A DNA stretch of 64,000 nucleotides from Halorubrum aethiopicum (lineage in GTDB: Archaea; Halobacteriota; Halobacteria; Halobacteriales; Haloferacaceae): NCBI RefSeq assembly GCF_001542905.1, contig NZ_LOAJ01000002.1, positions 62,001-126,000 on the forward strand, written 5' to 3'. Below, one piece after another: positions 8,280 to 15,551 of this stretch. A program made the translations under genes and the position numbers. The notes below the pieces were generated by a model. That model saw nothing but the letters and a program-made list of their open reading frames with translations. It had not been told where the DNA came from and ran no database searches. Position 1 is the first letter of the stretch; each line of letters starts with the position of its first letter.

Positions 8280-8815
8280 TGGGGTTCACGTAAGGGGGTT
8301 TGTGCCGGGCATCATCCGACTCCAGTTAGGGCTGGAGTCTTTCTGCGCGAGACCCGATGTCTCCACAGGCGCGGGTCCGGCCCGCGCGGTAGTTCCTGAG
8401 CGAGACTGCTTGCTATCTCGTCTCGCGGGTGCGTACTTAGTTCCAGCGAGCACCGCGAAACTGAAACTAGACGTGAAGCTGTCCGTCTCGATCTCAGCCT
8501 GAAAGTGTGCTGAGGTACTGAAAAGCCCCAAGCGGGGCGAGCCGCAGGGGGTTGTGCCGAAAAACCGGCTGGTGTCGCTCGCGAACACACCCTGTTGTGG
8601 TCGTGATCGCGCCCGCTTTCGCCAGCGCGACCGTGCTCTTCCTGAGCGGTCGGCCGCTACCCTCCGGCACGAGGCCGGACGCTCGCCCGCGGAATCGAAC
8701 CGCGGCTCACCAGGACGAGTTGTGATCATCGTAACCCCGACGTAGTCGGGGGAATCTGTACCCACGGCTCCTCCGTGGATGCCGGGCGAAGGGGCACGCG
8801 GGTACATCTTCATCT
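8280..8815 (-). other. gene-free structured block with motif copy, terminator and hairpins
   Basis: No credible CDS between 8113 and 8922. Read on the minus strand, it holds CCACGG/CCGTGG (8762-8778), CCCCGAC/GTCGGGG (8735-8751), a tRNA T-arm-like hairpin CCGCG-GTTCGATTC-CGCGG (8687-8705), one CACAACCCCCT copy (8546-8556), then a GCCCC/GGGGC hairpin followed by four Ts (8521-8538). A variant CACAAACCCCCT lies near 8297. The hairpin series resembles the structured right ends of haloarchaeal TnpB elements (from memory, not checked), so it may be a relic guide-RNA locus or another non-coding RNA. Confidence 0.5.
8521..8538 (-). terminator. hairpin followed by T-run
   Basis: GCCCC-GCTT-GGGGC followed by TTTT on the minus strand, directly downstream of the CACAACCCCCT copy at 8546-8556. 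Confidence 0.45.
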
Positions 8816-8922
8816 ACCACTAATAGCACCCTACTATTTAGTTGCTACGACGATATTTATTTCTCCGAAGAAGATTATACCAGACACATGATATTATTTA
8901 CTCGGGATTCAATTCGCCGGTA

Positions 8923-9177
8923 GTGGCTGGCAGAAAACGAACGGTATCCGATTATGCGATCCTTCGTGAGTTTCTTCTGTCATCTGATCCCGTACAAACG
9001 ACGACAGAGCTCACGAAGCCGTTGGATCTCACGAGGCAGGGGGTACATTCCCGACTCGAATCTCTACAGGAAGAGGGTTATCTCGACAGCAAAGAGGTGG
9101 GATCCAAAGCTCGCGTTTGGTGGGTAACTGATCAGGGCCGCGAGTATGTAGCTGAAAATCGGTCGGCAGACGATTAG
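8923..9177 (+). CDS. winged-helix DNA-binding protein
   Basis: 84 residues from GTG 8923 (VAGRKRTVSDYAILREF). The only upstream in-frame start is a TTG that would add residues overlapping the TATA-like ATATTTATT. HTH at about residues 30-50 (LTKPLDLTRQGVHSRLESL) and a wing ending VGSKARVWWVTD. It is homologous to the convergent gene 9174-9386, and the two stop codons overlap. Likely a small transcriptional regulator. Confidence 0.7.
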   Translation: MAGRKRTVSDYAILREFLLSSDPVQTTTELTKPLDLTRQGVHSRLESLQEEGYLDSKEVGSKARVWWVTDQGREYVAENRSADD

Positions 9178-9386
9178 TCGTTGACCCACCATACGACTGC
9201 TTTCGCGCCTACTTTCGTGCGCTCGATCTCGCCATTATTTACGAGCTCGGTTAGTCGATCATGCGCGTACTGCCGCGTCACTCCGAGGTCCTCGGCAACG
9301 TTGGTCGTCGTAACGAACGGCTTTCGGTTGCGTTCAAGAAACTCACGAACCTCTTTATCGACTGATTCTGAATAATTTTCGGACAT
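9174..9386 (-). CDS. winged-helix DNA-binding protein, paralogue of the convergent gene
   Basis: 70 residues starting MSENYSESVDKEVREFLERN. The core VAEDLGVTRQYAHDRLTELV followed by VGAKAVVWWVND closely parallels the neighbouring 8923-9177 protein. The start at 9386 excludes a hydrophobic N-terminal extension encoded by the AT-rich promoter region. Probably an opposing or co-acting regulator; target unknown. Confidence 0.75.
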   Translation of the reverse strand: MSENYSESVDKEVREFLERNRKPFVTTTNVAEDLGVTRQYAHDRLTELVNNGEIERTKVGAKAVVWWVND

Positions 9387-9545
9387 ACTCTCTCCTATGA
9401 CGAACAGTAGGATTTCTACGAAGCAAAAATCTTTTGTTGACACAAGGCAGATGAATATGTAGAGACGCGACTCTCAGGATGAGTACTCGATCAGGAAAAC
9501 CCGCGTGCGGTGACACGCGAGTCGGGTCTGAAACCAAGCAAACCC

Positions 9546-9839
9546 ATGTCAACTACGAAAACCGATCGACAAGAAAGTATCGACGCCATCCCCACCCGGG
9601 CGTACGTCCTCGGAACGGACGGCGACGGTCGCGAGCACTACCACGTCGCCGGGACCCCCCACCGCGTATGGGTCGTCGTCGACGGGCGGATCATCCATCA
9701 CCAGGACCTCGGCACCGAGCCGATCACGGTGTGGGTCGAACACGTCGAGGAGCAATACGGCTGGAGAGAGCGTGAACGGATCGAGCAGCCGGCGAGTGAG
9801 GCGCTCGTCGAGACGATCGTCGCGGGGGTTGAGCCGTGA
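9546..9839 (+). CDS. hypothetical protein
   Basis: 97 residues, mostly beta (YVLGTDGDGREHYHVAG, HRVWVVVDGRIIHHQ). Two-gene unit with 9836-10081 through a GTGA overlap. The 5' region contains a hairpin CGCGTG/CACGCG near 9502-9519. No family recognised. Confidence 0.65.
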   Translation: MSTTKTDRQESIDAIPTRAYVLGTDGDGREHYHVAGTPHRVWVVVDGRIIHHQDLGTEPITVWVEHVEEQYGWRERERIEQPASEALVETIVAGVEP

Positions 9840-10081
9840 CGTACACCGTCCTCGCGCGGAAGCGTGCTCGCGACGCGGCCGCCCGATGTGAGACGATCCC
9901 GATCGTCACTGCGGCGGACGTACTCGAACCGACGGCCGAGCGCTCGCGGTGGACGGTCGAGGTGATCGTCGCGGCGGCGGTCGCCCCGACTGCCGTGCTC
10001 TCGGAGCTCGTCGCCACGGACCTGGCGATCTGCGACGTCTCCCCACAGGGTTCGGCGACGGTCGTTACGGCGGTGGTCTGA
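9836..10081 (+). CDS. hypothetical small protein
   Basis: 81 residues from GTG, overlapping the upstream stop (GTGA). Moderately hydrophobic centre (VEVIVAAAVAPTAVLSELVA) that is probably a buried helix rather than a clear membrane span. No family recognised. Confidence 0.6.
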   Translation: MTYTVLARKRARDAAARCETIPIVTAADVLEPTAERSRWTVEVIVAAAVAPTAVLSELVATDLAICDVSPQGSATVVTAVV

Positions 10082-10180
10082 GCGTGCGTCGATCGTCTTC
10101 CTGTCGATCGAGGCCGTTCACTTCCACTTTCACCCCGGGTATGGCTGACACCCTTATCCCCATCCCTCGATTTCGACAGT

Positions 10181-10441
10181 ATGTCCACCCAACGGCGGAC
10201 GTTCGAGATACTGAAAGACCCGACCGGCCAGAAAACCGAGAACGTGACGGTCAATATCGAGTCACACCCGGACTACAATCGTGTCGTTCACGCGACGTGC
10301 GAGGAGACCCGCCGGGAAGCGAAGATCGGTATCGAGGGGACGAAAGCGGAGCCCGAGGCCGTTGCCCTCCACGGCGACGTGCCCGAGTGGATCGAACCCA
10401 TCCTGCGGAGCCTCGGGATTCGAGAAATTCGTTCGCGTTGA
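10181..10441 (+). CDS. hypothetical protein
   Basis: 86 residues starting MSTQRRTFEILKDPTGQ. Probably leaderless: a CTTATC-type TATA element lies about 28 nt upstream. The C-terminus (PEWIEPILRSLGIREIRSR) is helical. Function unknown. Confidence 0.65.
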   Translation: MSTQRRTFEILKDPTGQKTENVTVNIESHPDYNRVVHATCEETRREAKIGIEGTKAEPEAVALHGDVPEWIEPILRSLGIREIRSR

Positions 10442-10450
10442 CGACCCGTA

Positions 10451-10512
10451 TACCTAAGTATCAGGCCGTTGAACGGCGACGTGAACACGGGAAACCGTCA
10501 CTGGTGACCACG
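10451..10512 (+). promoter_or_regulatory. promoter and GNRA-hairpin leader
   Basis: TATA-like TACCTAAGTAT (10451-10461), hairpin ACGG-GAAA-CCGT (10487-10498) and ribosome site GGTGACCACG directly before ATG 10513. Same leader layout as at 25 kb, 29 kb, 32-33 kb and 47 kb, but without a clear CATAGTAA box. Confidence 0.7.
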
Positions 10513-10650
10513 ATGAGACACAACCCCCTTACACAGACGCGAACGCTTAGAAATAATGTTGGTATCGATAGCGATACCGGATTCGATACCGATAGTGATA
10601 CCGAACACGGTACCACATCGAATGATTGCCTGAGCGAGGTGCTCACGTAA
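10513..10650 (+). CDS. leader ORF (MRHNPL type) carrying iterons
   Basis: 45 codons starting MRHNPLTQTRTLRNN. Codons 3-6 are the 11-mer CACAACCCCCT (10519-10529). The middle encodes DSDT-rich repeats from three 12-bp iterons. The TAA overlaps the ATG of the next gene (TAATG) and an internal GAGGTG lies just before it, so translation of the leader probably delivers ribosomes to 10650. The peptide itself may have no function. Confidence 0.55.
   Translation: MRHNPLTQTRTLRNNVGIDSDTGFDTDSDTEHGTTSNDCLSEVLT
10573..10603 (+). repeat. 12-bp iteron cluster (GATACCG x3)
   Basis: GATACCG at 10573, 10585 and 10597, exactly 12 bp apart, preceded by an inverted GGTATCG at 10561. Same repeat as directly before parA. 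Confidence 0.7.
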
Positions 10651-11054
10651 TGTCCGCGCATACGATGCCGAATGACGATGAAACACGTCGCGACGGTGAT
10701 ATGCCGCTGTCGGCATTCGGCGGTGGTATCACGGATGACGACGGCCATCCAGGCGAGTACGACTACACGGCCGCGATCGAGCGCGGGCAGAAACCGTGGC
10801 GCGATCGCGAAGTCCTGCTGTTCCTCCGTATCGAGGAGGGAATGTCATACCGGCAGATCGCACAGGAGGCGTTCGACGGCGCGATCAGCGGCGAGGGCGT
10901 TCGGCAGGCCGCGAATCGGATGGATATTGACGCCGAGCGCGATCCGGCGGATCTGACGCCGCGTGAGCTTGCGCTCCGATATTCGCCGGAAGACGATCTG
11001 CCGACCGGCGACGACACGTACACGAAGTACACACTATCTGGTAACGATGAGTGA
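10650..11054 (+). CDS. putative helix-turn-helix protein
   Basis: 134 residues. The start at 10650 is chosen because it overlaps the leader ORF stop. A segment near residues 62-90 (MSYRQIAQEAFDGAISGEGV then RQAANRM) has the form of an HTH. Acidic tail with SPEDDLPTGDD. Likely DNA-binding; target unknown. Confidence 0.65.
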   Translation: MSAHTMPNDDETRRDGDMPLSAFGGGITDDDGHPGEYDYTAAIERGQKPWRDREVLLFLRIEEGMSYRQIAQEAFDGAISGEGVRQAANRMDIDAERDPADLTPRELALRYSPEDDLPTGDDTYTKYTLSGNDE

Positions 11055-11124
11055 TTGATTCAGATATAGAAAGGTAATTGAATCTGATTTAGAAACGTGG
11101 TACTCGCACACGATTGTTCCAGAT

Positions 11125-11172
11125 AGGTCGGTGGGTGGTCCCACCGTTTCCGGTTCGATTCCGGGCCGACCT
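11125..11172 (+). other. 48-nt tRNA-like structure lacking an anticodon arm
   Basis: AGGTCGG (11125-11131) pairs perfectly with CCGACCT (11166-11172) as a 7-bp acceptor-like stem. Next comes TG and a D-arm-like hairpin GGTG-GTCC-CACC. A T-arm then abuts the acceptor strand exactly as in tRNA (UCCGG, loop UUCGAUU, CCGGG; 11149-11165). No anticodon arm and no CCA. It sits at the expected 5' end of the PCNA operon transcript. Confidence 0.6.
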
Positions 11173-11185
11173 CTGCGGACTGCGG

Positions 11186-11196
11186 CACAACCCCCT
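11186..11196 (+). promoter_or_regulatory. CACAACCCCCT motif
   Basis: Directly abuts the ATG (11197) of the leader ORF of the PCNA operon. Confidence 0.75.
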
Positions 11197-11286
11197 ATGA
11201 CACGAGCACGACGCGCCAGCGGGCGCACGACGGCAGTCGTACCGAACGCAACCCACCCATCGACGCGGTCGGAGGGCGATCAATGA
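11197..11286 (+). CDS. leader ORF of the PCNA operon
   Basis: 29 codons starting MTRARRASGRTTAVV. Its TGA overlaps ATG 11283, and GGAGG lies inside it about 8 nt before that ATG. Very basic and arginine-rich, unlike haloarchaeal proteins in general, so the peptide is probably a by-product of translational coupling. Confidence 0.5.
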   Translation: MTRARRASGRTTAVVPNATHPSTRSEGDQ

Positions 11287-12140
11287 GCGACACCGAGGCG
11301 GTCGCGCAGGACGACGATGTAGACGGTGTTGCTACCGTCGACACGGAGGACACCGACGCGGCCTTCTCCGCGATCGGCGAGCAGCAGTTCTTCGTCGAGT
11401 TCTTCGAGCAGTTCGACGCTCTCGCCGAGGAGATGAAACTCCACCTCGATGATGACGGCCTCTCGGGAATCGTCGTCGACCCCGCGAACGTTGGAATGTG
11501 CCGGAACAGCCTCGATCGCGACGCGCTCGAACACTACGACGCATCGGGTGGCGTCATCGGGCTCAACATCTCCCGGATGCTGGATATCCTCGGGATGGGC
11601 GACAAAGACGACCTCGTTGAGCTCACCCTCGACACCGAAACACGAAAGTTACACATCGAAGTCGGGGGGCTCTCGTATACCCTCGCGCTGATCAACCCGG
11701 ACTCGATCCGACGGGAGCCGGAGATTCCGGATGACCTCGATCTACCGGCGACGGTCACGCTTCACGGCGAGGACCTCAACCGCGGGATCAAAGCGGCCGA
11801 CATGGTGAGCGACCACGTCCGGCTCCGGACGGGGACGAGCGACGACGGTAAGATCGCGTGCTACATTGAAGCCGAGGGCGACACCGACGACGTTGACCTC
11901 GAACTGACGCACGAGGATCTGGTCGACGTTGATGCGTCACCGGGCGACGGCAACAGCCTGTACTCGCTCGATTACTTCAAGGACATCAACAAGCCGATCC
12001 CGAAGGACGCCGAGGTGACGGTCGAACTCGGCGAGGAGTTCCCGGTCAAACTTCACTACGGGCACAGCGAGATGACTGAGGACGGCGACCTCGCGGGCGA
12101 CTGTACCGTGATGATCGCCCCCCGTATTCAGAGTGACTGA
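11283..12140 (+). CDS. pcn: PCNA-type DNA sliding clamp
   Basis: 285 residues. An acidic N-terminal extension of about 28 residues precedes a PCNA fold: FFVEFFEQFDALAEEMKLHL, GLNISRMLDILGMGDKDDLV, then the C-terminal signature SLYSLDYFKDINKPIPKDAE and EEFPVKLHYG ending in APR. PCNA is the trimeric processivity ring of archaeal replication; element-borne copies suggest dedicated replication. First main gene of an operon reaching 13771. I saw no polymerase in this window. Confidence 0.9.
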   Translation: MSDTEAVAQDDDVDGVATVDTEDTDAAFSAIGEQQFFVEFFEQFDALAEEMKLHLDDDGLSGIVVDPANVGMCRNSLDRDALEHYDASGGVIGLNISRMLDILGMGDKDDLVELTLDTETRKLHIEVGGLSYTLALINPDSIRREPEIPDDLDLPATVTLHGEDLNRGIKAADMVSDHVRLRTGTSDDGKIACYIEAEGDTDDVDLELTHEDLVDVDASPGDGNSLYSLDYFKDINKPIPKDAEVTVELGEEFPVKLHYGHSEMTEDGDLAGDCTVMIAPRIQSD

Positions 12141-12142
12141 CG

Positions 12143-12511
12143 ATGTCGGGCTCTCTACTTGATGACGACGGGATCCCGGAAGAGGTTGACGACGAGTTCC
12201 TCAACAAACTGGAGGCGGTCGCCGACGCCGAACAGCGCGTTGCGAACCTCACGGCCGAACTCGACCGGATCGACATCGGGCTCGATGAAGAGGACACCCG
12301 ACGCCTGTTGTGGGCGCACCTCACCGGATGGTCGCTTTCGGACATCTCGGAGACGTTCGAGGCTGTCGAGGACCTCCAGCGACGCGACTCGCGTGACCTC
12401 ACCGTTCGCCTGCTCGCGCAACTGTCGAACAACTCCCGGGAGGACGTACGTGACTTCCTCGACGAGTGTGACCGGCTCGACCGAAAGTACGGGTCGTCGG
12501 AGGAGGCGTGA
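12143..12511 (+). CDS. hypothetical helical protein of the PCNA operon
   Basis: 122 residues, helical and heptad-like at residues 20-50 (LNKLEAVADAEQRVANLTAE) and rich in acidic residues. Starts 2 nt after the PCNA stop and its own stop overlaps the next start. A clamp-associated role is possible from position only. Confidence 0.7.
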   Translation: MSGSLLDDDGIPEEVDDEFLNKLEAVADAEQRVANLTAELDRIDIGLDEEDTRRLLWAHLTGWSLSDISETFEAVEDLQRRDSRDLTVRLLAQLSNNSREDVRDFLDECDRLDRKYGSSEEA

Positions 12512-13032
12512 TGACCGCCGACGCGACGCCGACCGTGCTGGTCGGCTGCCCGGTCTGTAACACACAGCGAGAACTCCCGGCCGACGAGTGGGAGGCCGTC
12601 GTGAACGACCACAACGAGCGCGCACACGGCGGGTATCACACCGCCCGGTTGAAACGCGCGACGCTCCCGAGCGAGCGACTGGTCACGGACGGTGGAGCCA
12701 CCCCTGAAACCGACGACGTGAAGACCGACTCGGACGCGCTTCACCTCGACGCCGACCGAGGACTGTGGATTCCGCCGGCTGTTCGTGAGTTCGAGCAACA
12801 GATCGTGTTCCGGACGCCGAAGGGGACGATTCAGCACTTCGGGTCGACGCCGCTGGATCCCTACTACGGGCTGATCGACGCGGATTCGTTCGGTGACCCC
12901 GACGAGCTTCACGATCCGAAGAATCCGGACCTCGCACCCAACCGCGTCTCGATCAAGCCACAGGGCGAAGAGGCGCTCGTGTTCGAGGTGGACCACGTCC
13001 TCGACGCCGGCGGTGAGCGGAGGGCGATCTAA
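12511..13032 (+). CDS. zinc-finger protein with VTDGG linker
   Basis: 173 residues (GTG 12508 also possible). N-terminal CPVC plus downstream histidines (NDHNERAHGGYH) suggests a zinc-binding module. Then the linker RLVTDGGATPETDD, shared with several other proteins of the replicon, and a beta-rich C-terminal half. No family recognised. Confidence 0.7.
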   Translation: MTADATPTVLVGCPVCNTQRELPADEWEAVVNDHNERAHGGYHTARLKRATLPSERLVTDGGATPETDDVKTDSDALHLDADRGLWIPPAVREFEQQIVFRTPKGTIQHFGSTPLDPYYGLIDADSFGDPDELHDPKNPDLAPNRVSIKPQGEEALVFEVDHVLDAGGERRAI

Positions 13033-13127
13033 TGGATCACGCCGCACGGATCGAGGCGCAACTCCGGATGGACGATCGGGATCCCGATGAGGACGACGCA
13101 GACGACTCGGAGGATGGCGGTGAATGA
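13032..13127 (+). CDS. small acidic ORF
   Basis: 31 codons starting MDHAARIEAQLRMDD and ending in an Asp/Glu tail. ATG overlaps the upstream TAA (TAATG) and its TGA overlaps the next ATG, so it fits perfectly into the operon. No function inferred. Confidence 0.55.
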   Translation: MDHAARIEAQLRMDDRDPDEDDADDSEDGGE

Positions 13128-13771
13128 CCGGCGACGAGACGGTCTCGGCCTGTCCGAAGTGCGATAGCTCGTCGGTCGCGATGAACAATATTGGCGGGCT
13201 TCAATCGACGAACCTTGACGCCGACAAATATCGGTGTGCGGACTGCTACGAGACCTTCGACGAACCCGTGGAACGCGAGCGGCGAGGGGAGACGTTCTAC
13301 CGTGGGGACTCGATCGCGGCGAAACTCGACGCTGCCAGCCCGGACGACCTCGTGACTGACGGTGGGGTTGACCAGGTCATCGGCCTTCGCGACGCCTACG
13401 ATCAGCTCGATCACGAACTCGTTGAGTGCTCCGAGTCGCTGTCGGTCCAGACGTCGACGCCAGCGCTGTTCGAGTATGCCGACACGCCGGGAGAGACGGA
13501 CGCCGAGACGATCGCCGACCGACTCGCGGACTCGTCGATCGCGTTTCTGGATGTACTCGCGATGAACGGCGACGCGTGGTTCGAGTTCCACGTCTCGGGG
13601 ACAGCACACGACGACCACCACGGCGGGGATTGCCGGGTGACAATCACGACGGCCGGTGTGACCGTCGTCCGGACACACCGGAACCTGTCGATCGAGTCCT
13701 TCAAACGTGTCGTTGAGGCGGTCGCCGGGGGCGTCGACGCGCCGTTGCGGTTCAGTGGTAACGAACTCTAG
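13124..13771 (+). CDS. zinc-ribbon protein with VTDGG linker
   Basis: 215 residues. N-terminal zinc ribbon CPKC (residues 10-13) and CADC (38-41), then a linker DDLVTDGGVDQ and a globular region with FEFHVSGTAHDDHHGG. Zinc ribbons of this kind are common in small haloarchaeal DNA- or RNA-binding proteins. Last gene of the PCNA operon. Confidence 0.7.
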   Translation: MTGDETVSACPKCDSSSVAMNNIGGLQSTNLDADKYRCADCYETFDEPVERERRGETFYRGDSIAAKLDAASPDDLVTDGGVDQVIGLRDAYDQLDHELVECSESLSVQTSTPALFEYADTPGETDAETIADRLADSSIAFLDVLAMNGDAWFEFHVSGTAHDDHHGGDCRVTITTAGVTVVRTHRNLSIESFKRVVEAVAGGVDAPLRFSGNEL

Positions 13772-13855
13772 CCGGTCATGTTTCTATCAGCGAAGCGGCG
13801 TACGAGATTCAACCTAGATAAGCCCGAAGCAGTCTCACTATTTCTACTCCTTCCG

Positions 13856-14224
13856 TCATAGATAGTGCTTACACTCCCGAACGAAGCGATCGAGGTTTGA
13901 ACCAACTTGTGGCTCAACACTCATGAGGATACTGTGACAGTCTTCATGGGGAAACTGAAAGATAAACGCGTTCTCGTAGTGATGGATGAAACAGTGCTTG
14001 CTTCCGAGTGGACTGTCTTGACTCGTGTTTCTGTGATCGCCGAGCTGATCTCGGAAGGAGTCGGCGATCCGTGTGAACGCCTCACGACTGTATGACGTTG
14101 CCAACTTATCTGAAAGGTAAATTATCTCAATACTGTCTTGGTATATGACTACCACTGCCCGTAACGCACCCCCAACGTGTTCTGTCGCGTACTCGGCTAA
14201 CCGCCTTCCAGTCTCTTCGGGCAT
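13856..14224 (-). CDS. hypothetical protein
   Basis: 122 residues, alpha/beta, starting MPEETGRRLAEYATEHVGGA, with AVVVIYQDSIEIIYLSDKLA and HDSILMSVEP-like strands. Lower GC than the replicon genes. It resembles single-domain haloarchaeal sensor/hypothetical proteins in style, but I cannot name a family. Probably a passenger gene of the AT-rich island. Confidence 0.65.
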   Translation of the reverse strand: MPEETGRRLAEYATEHVGGALRAVVVIYQDSIEIIYLSDKLATSYSREAFTRIADSFRDQLGDHRNTSQDSPLGSKHCFIHHYENAFIFQFPHEDCHSILMSVEPQVGSNLDRFVRECKHYL

Positions 14225-14317
14225 AGCCCCTCATTGAGCCCCTTGGTATTTAATCGGACATGATGATTAAATGAATAGAGATCCTCACTATGTGGTATAA
14301 CGCAGCATTGCTCACAC

Positions 14318-14527
14318 TGCTTTATTGAATCCGATGACTACACGGCGATCACGATCTCTACAGGCGCGATAATTTCGCTCTTTGTTGGTGAAGTGGTAGA
14401 TCGATTCATCCAATGATCTCGATTTCCCCTTTCTGCCGAGATTCTATCTCTGAATTTTCTCGGTTGTATTCCTGAGCCGAGTACTGAATGACCTGATACC
14501 GACGCTTTCTGTGAATTTAATAGAGCA
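14318..14527. mobile_element. 210-bp IS5-derived MITE, copy A
   Basis: Starts TGCTTTATTGAATCCG and ends with the inverse of TGCTCTATTAAATTC, decayed versions of the ends of the intact IS5 copy at 20712. Same length and clearly alignable with copy B at 15076 (shared GAATCCGATGAC, GATCACG, GTAGATCGATT, GAGCCGAGTAC). Non-coding; no target duplication left. Confidence 0.7.
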
Positions 14528-14545
14528 CCCTGATCCAAACACAGC

Positions 14546-15010
14546 TCAGACACTATGGCGTTTGAGCCAAACTCCCCCGCCAACGAGAGCGAGTCCAGTG
14601 AGCACGCTCAAAATGCCACCGCCTACGACGATCGGATGTATCGAAACAACAACTCGAACCAAATATATTGAGCCGTTGTTGCTGACAAAATATTGGTTCG
14701 CAATATCGTTTCGATACTCAAAGTGGCTCCCATTATCGGAAGCTCCATAGTCGGTATAGGTGCGTTGGGAGGATTGGCGGGCACGTGTGAAAGCGGTCTG
14801 TTCTGCTGGCGAGAGAGCGGAAAATTCGATGGGGTCGATCTCTGAGACAGACACCGTATCTACAGCGTCTGCCATTGCTTCTTCGCTTGGTTCCTGTTCG
14901 ATTATCGAGGTTGTGTGCGTTGGGAAGCCAAGATACACACCGCCAACACCCGCTACCAGGCAGATGATACCGATGGCAAAAACAATCGTGGACTGCGTTG
15001 GGAGGGTCAT
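14546..15010 (-). CDS. membrane protein between two MITEs
   Basis: 154 residues with an N-terminal span (about 9-29, IVFAIGIICLVAGVGGVYLG) and a C-terminal span (about 125-149, VVGGGILSVLTGLALVGGGV). The ~95-residue loop between them contains NGS glycosylation-type sites, so it is probably external. AT-rich relative to the replicon. It lies exactly between two same-orientation MITEs, so it may have been carried or trapped by them. Confidence 0.7.
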   Translation of the reverse strand: MTLPTQSTIVFAIGIICLVAGVGGVYLGFPTHTTSIIEQEPSEEAMADAVDTVSVSEIDPIEFSALSPAEQTAFTRARQSSQRTYTDYGASDNGSHFEYRNDIANQYFVSNNGSIYLVRVVVSIHPIVVGGGILSVLTGLALVGGGVWLKRHSV

Positions 15011-15075
15011 GTCCGTTTTCTATCTTTTAAGGTCGTGTTCATCGGTGTTGTATGTATGCCCGAATCTGTGTTCTC

Positions 15076-15285
15076 TGCTCTGTGGAATCCGATGACGGTA
15101 CTGGGATCACGTATCTGAAGGAGCGATTTTCTGTTTTTCCCCGTCAATGTCGTAGATCGATTTGCCCGTTGAACCCGACTTCCTCTGCCGCCTGCGCAGA
15201 TTCCTTCTTAGAATTCTCTCTGATGGACTCTTGAGCCGAGTACAGATGACCCGATCCAGACGCATTCTTCGGATTTAACAAAGCA
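15076..15285. mobile_element. 210-bp IS5-derived MITE, copy B
   Basis: Starts TGCTCTGTGGAATCCG and ends with the inverse of TGCTTTGTTAAATCC. Direct repeat of copy A, the pair enclosing 14528-15075. Confidence 0.7.
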
Positions 15286-15357
15286 ACTCACAGGAACCAT
15301 CTTTGAAACTAGAATTCTGAATAGAGTTTTTGTAGCCGGTACCTGTGTTTATCAATT

Positions 15358-15388
15358 GGTATCGATATCGATACCGTATTCGATACCG
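15358..15388 (+). repeat. 12-bp iteron cluster upstream of the GHKL operon
   Basis: Palindrome GGTATCGATATCGATACC followed by GATACCG at 15370 and 15382. Lies just upstream of a TATA-like AATTATATC near 15408, in otherwise gene-free DNA (15286-15464). Confidence 0.65.
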
Positions 15389-15464
15389 TTCTTGTCACCC
15401 CGAGGAATTATATCGGCGGCGACCACGGTATCTGGTAGACGGACCAACACAACCGTCCACCACG

Positions 15465-15551
15465 ATGACCACCGGCACAACCCCCTACCACCAGCGCGTA
15501 GCATCGTCGATCCGCCGGCGATCAGGCTCTCCAGTGAGGGCTGATCGATGA
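15465..15551 (+). CDS. leader ORF of the GHKL operon
   Basis: 28 codons starting MTTGTTPYHQ. The 11-mer CACAACCCCCT (15476-15486) lies in a different reading frame from the MRHNPL leaders. TGA overlaps ATG 15548, with GAGGG inside the ORF before the overlap. Confidence 0.5.
   Translation: MTTGTTPYHQRVASSIRRRSGSPVRADR

Noticed and set aside
10561-10603. CRISPR array
   Set aside because: The 12-bp tandem register leaves 5-bp gaps, with no repeat/spacer structure and no cas genes in the window.
11125-11172. Complete tRNA gene
   Set aside because: Acceptor and T-arm are present but there is no anticodon arm, so it cannot decode; reported as tRNA-like instead.
12046-13188. 380-codon minus-strand ORF
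   Set aside because: Antisense to the PCNA operon, with Arg/Ser-rich composition unlike haloarchaeal proteins.
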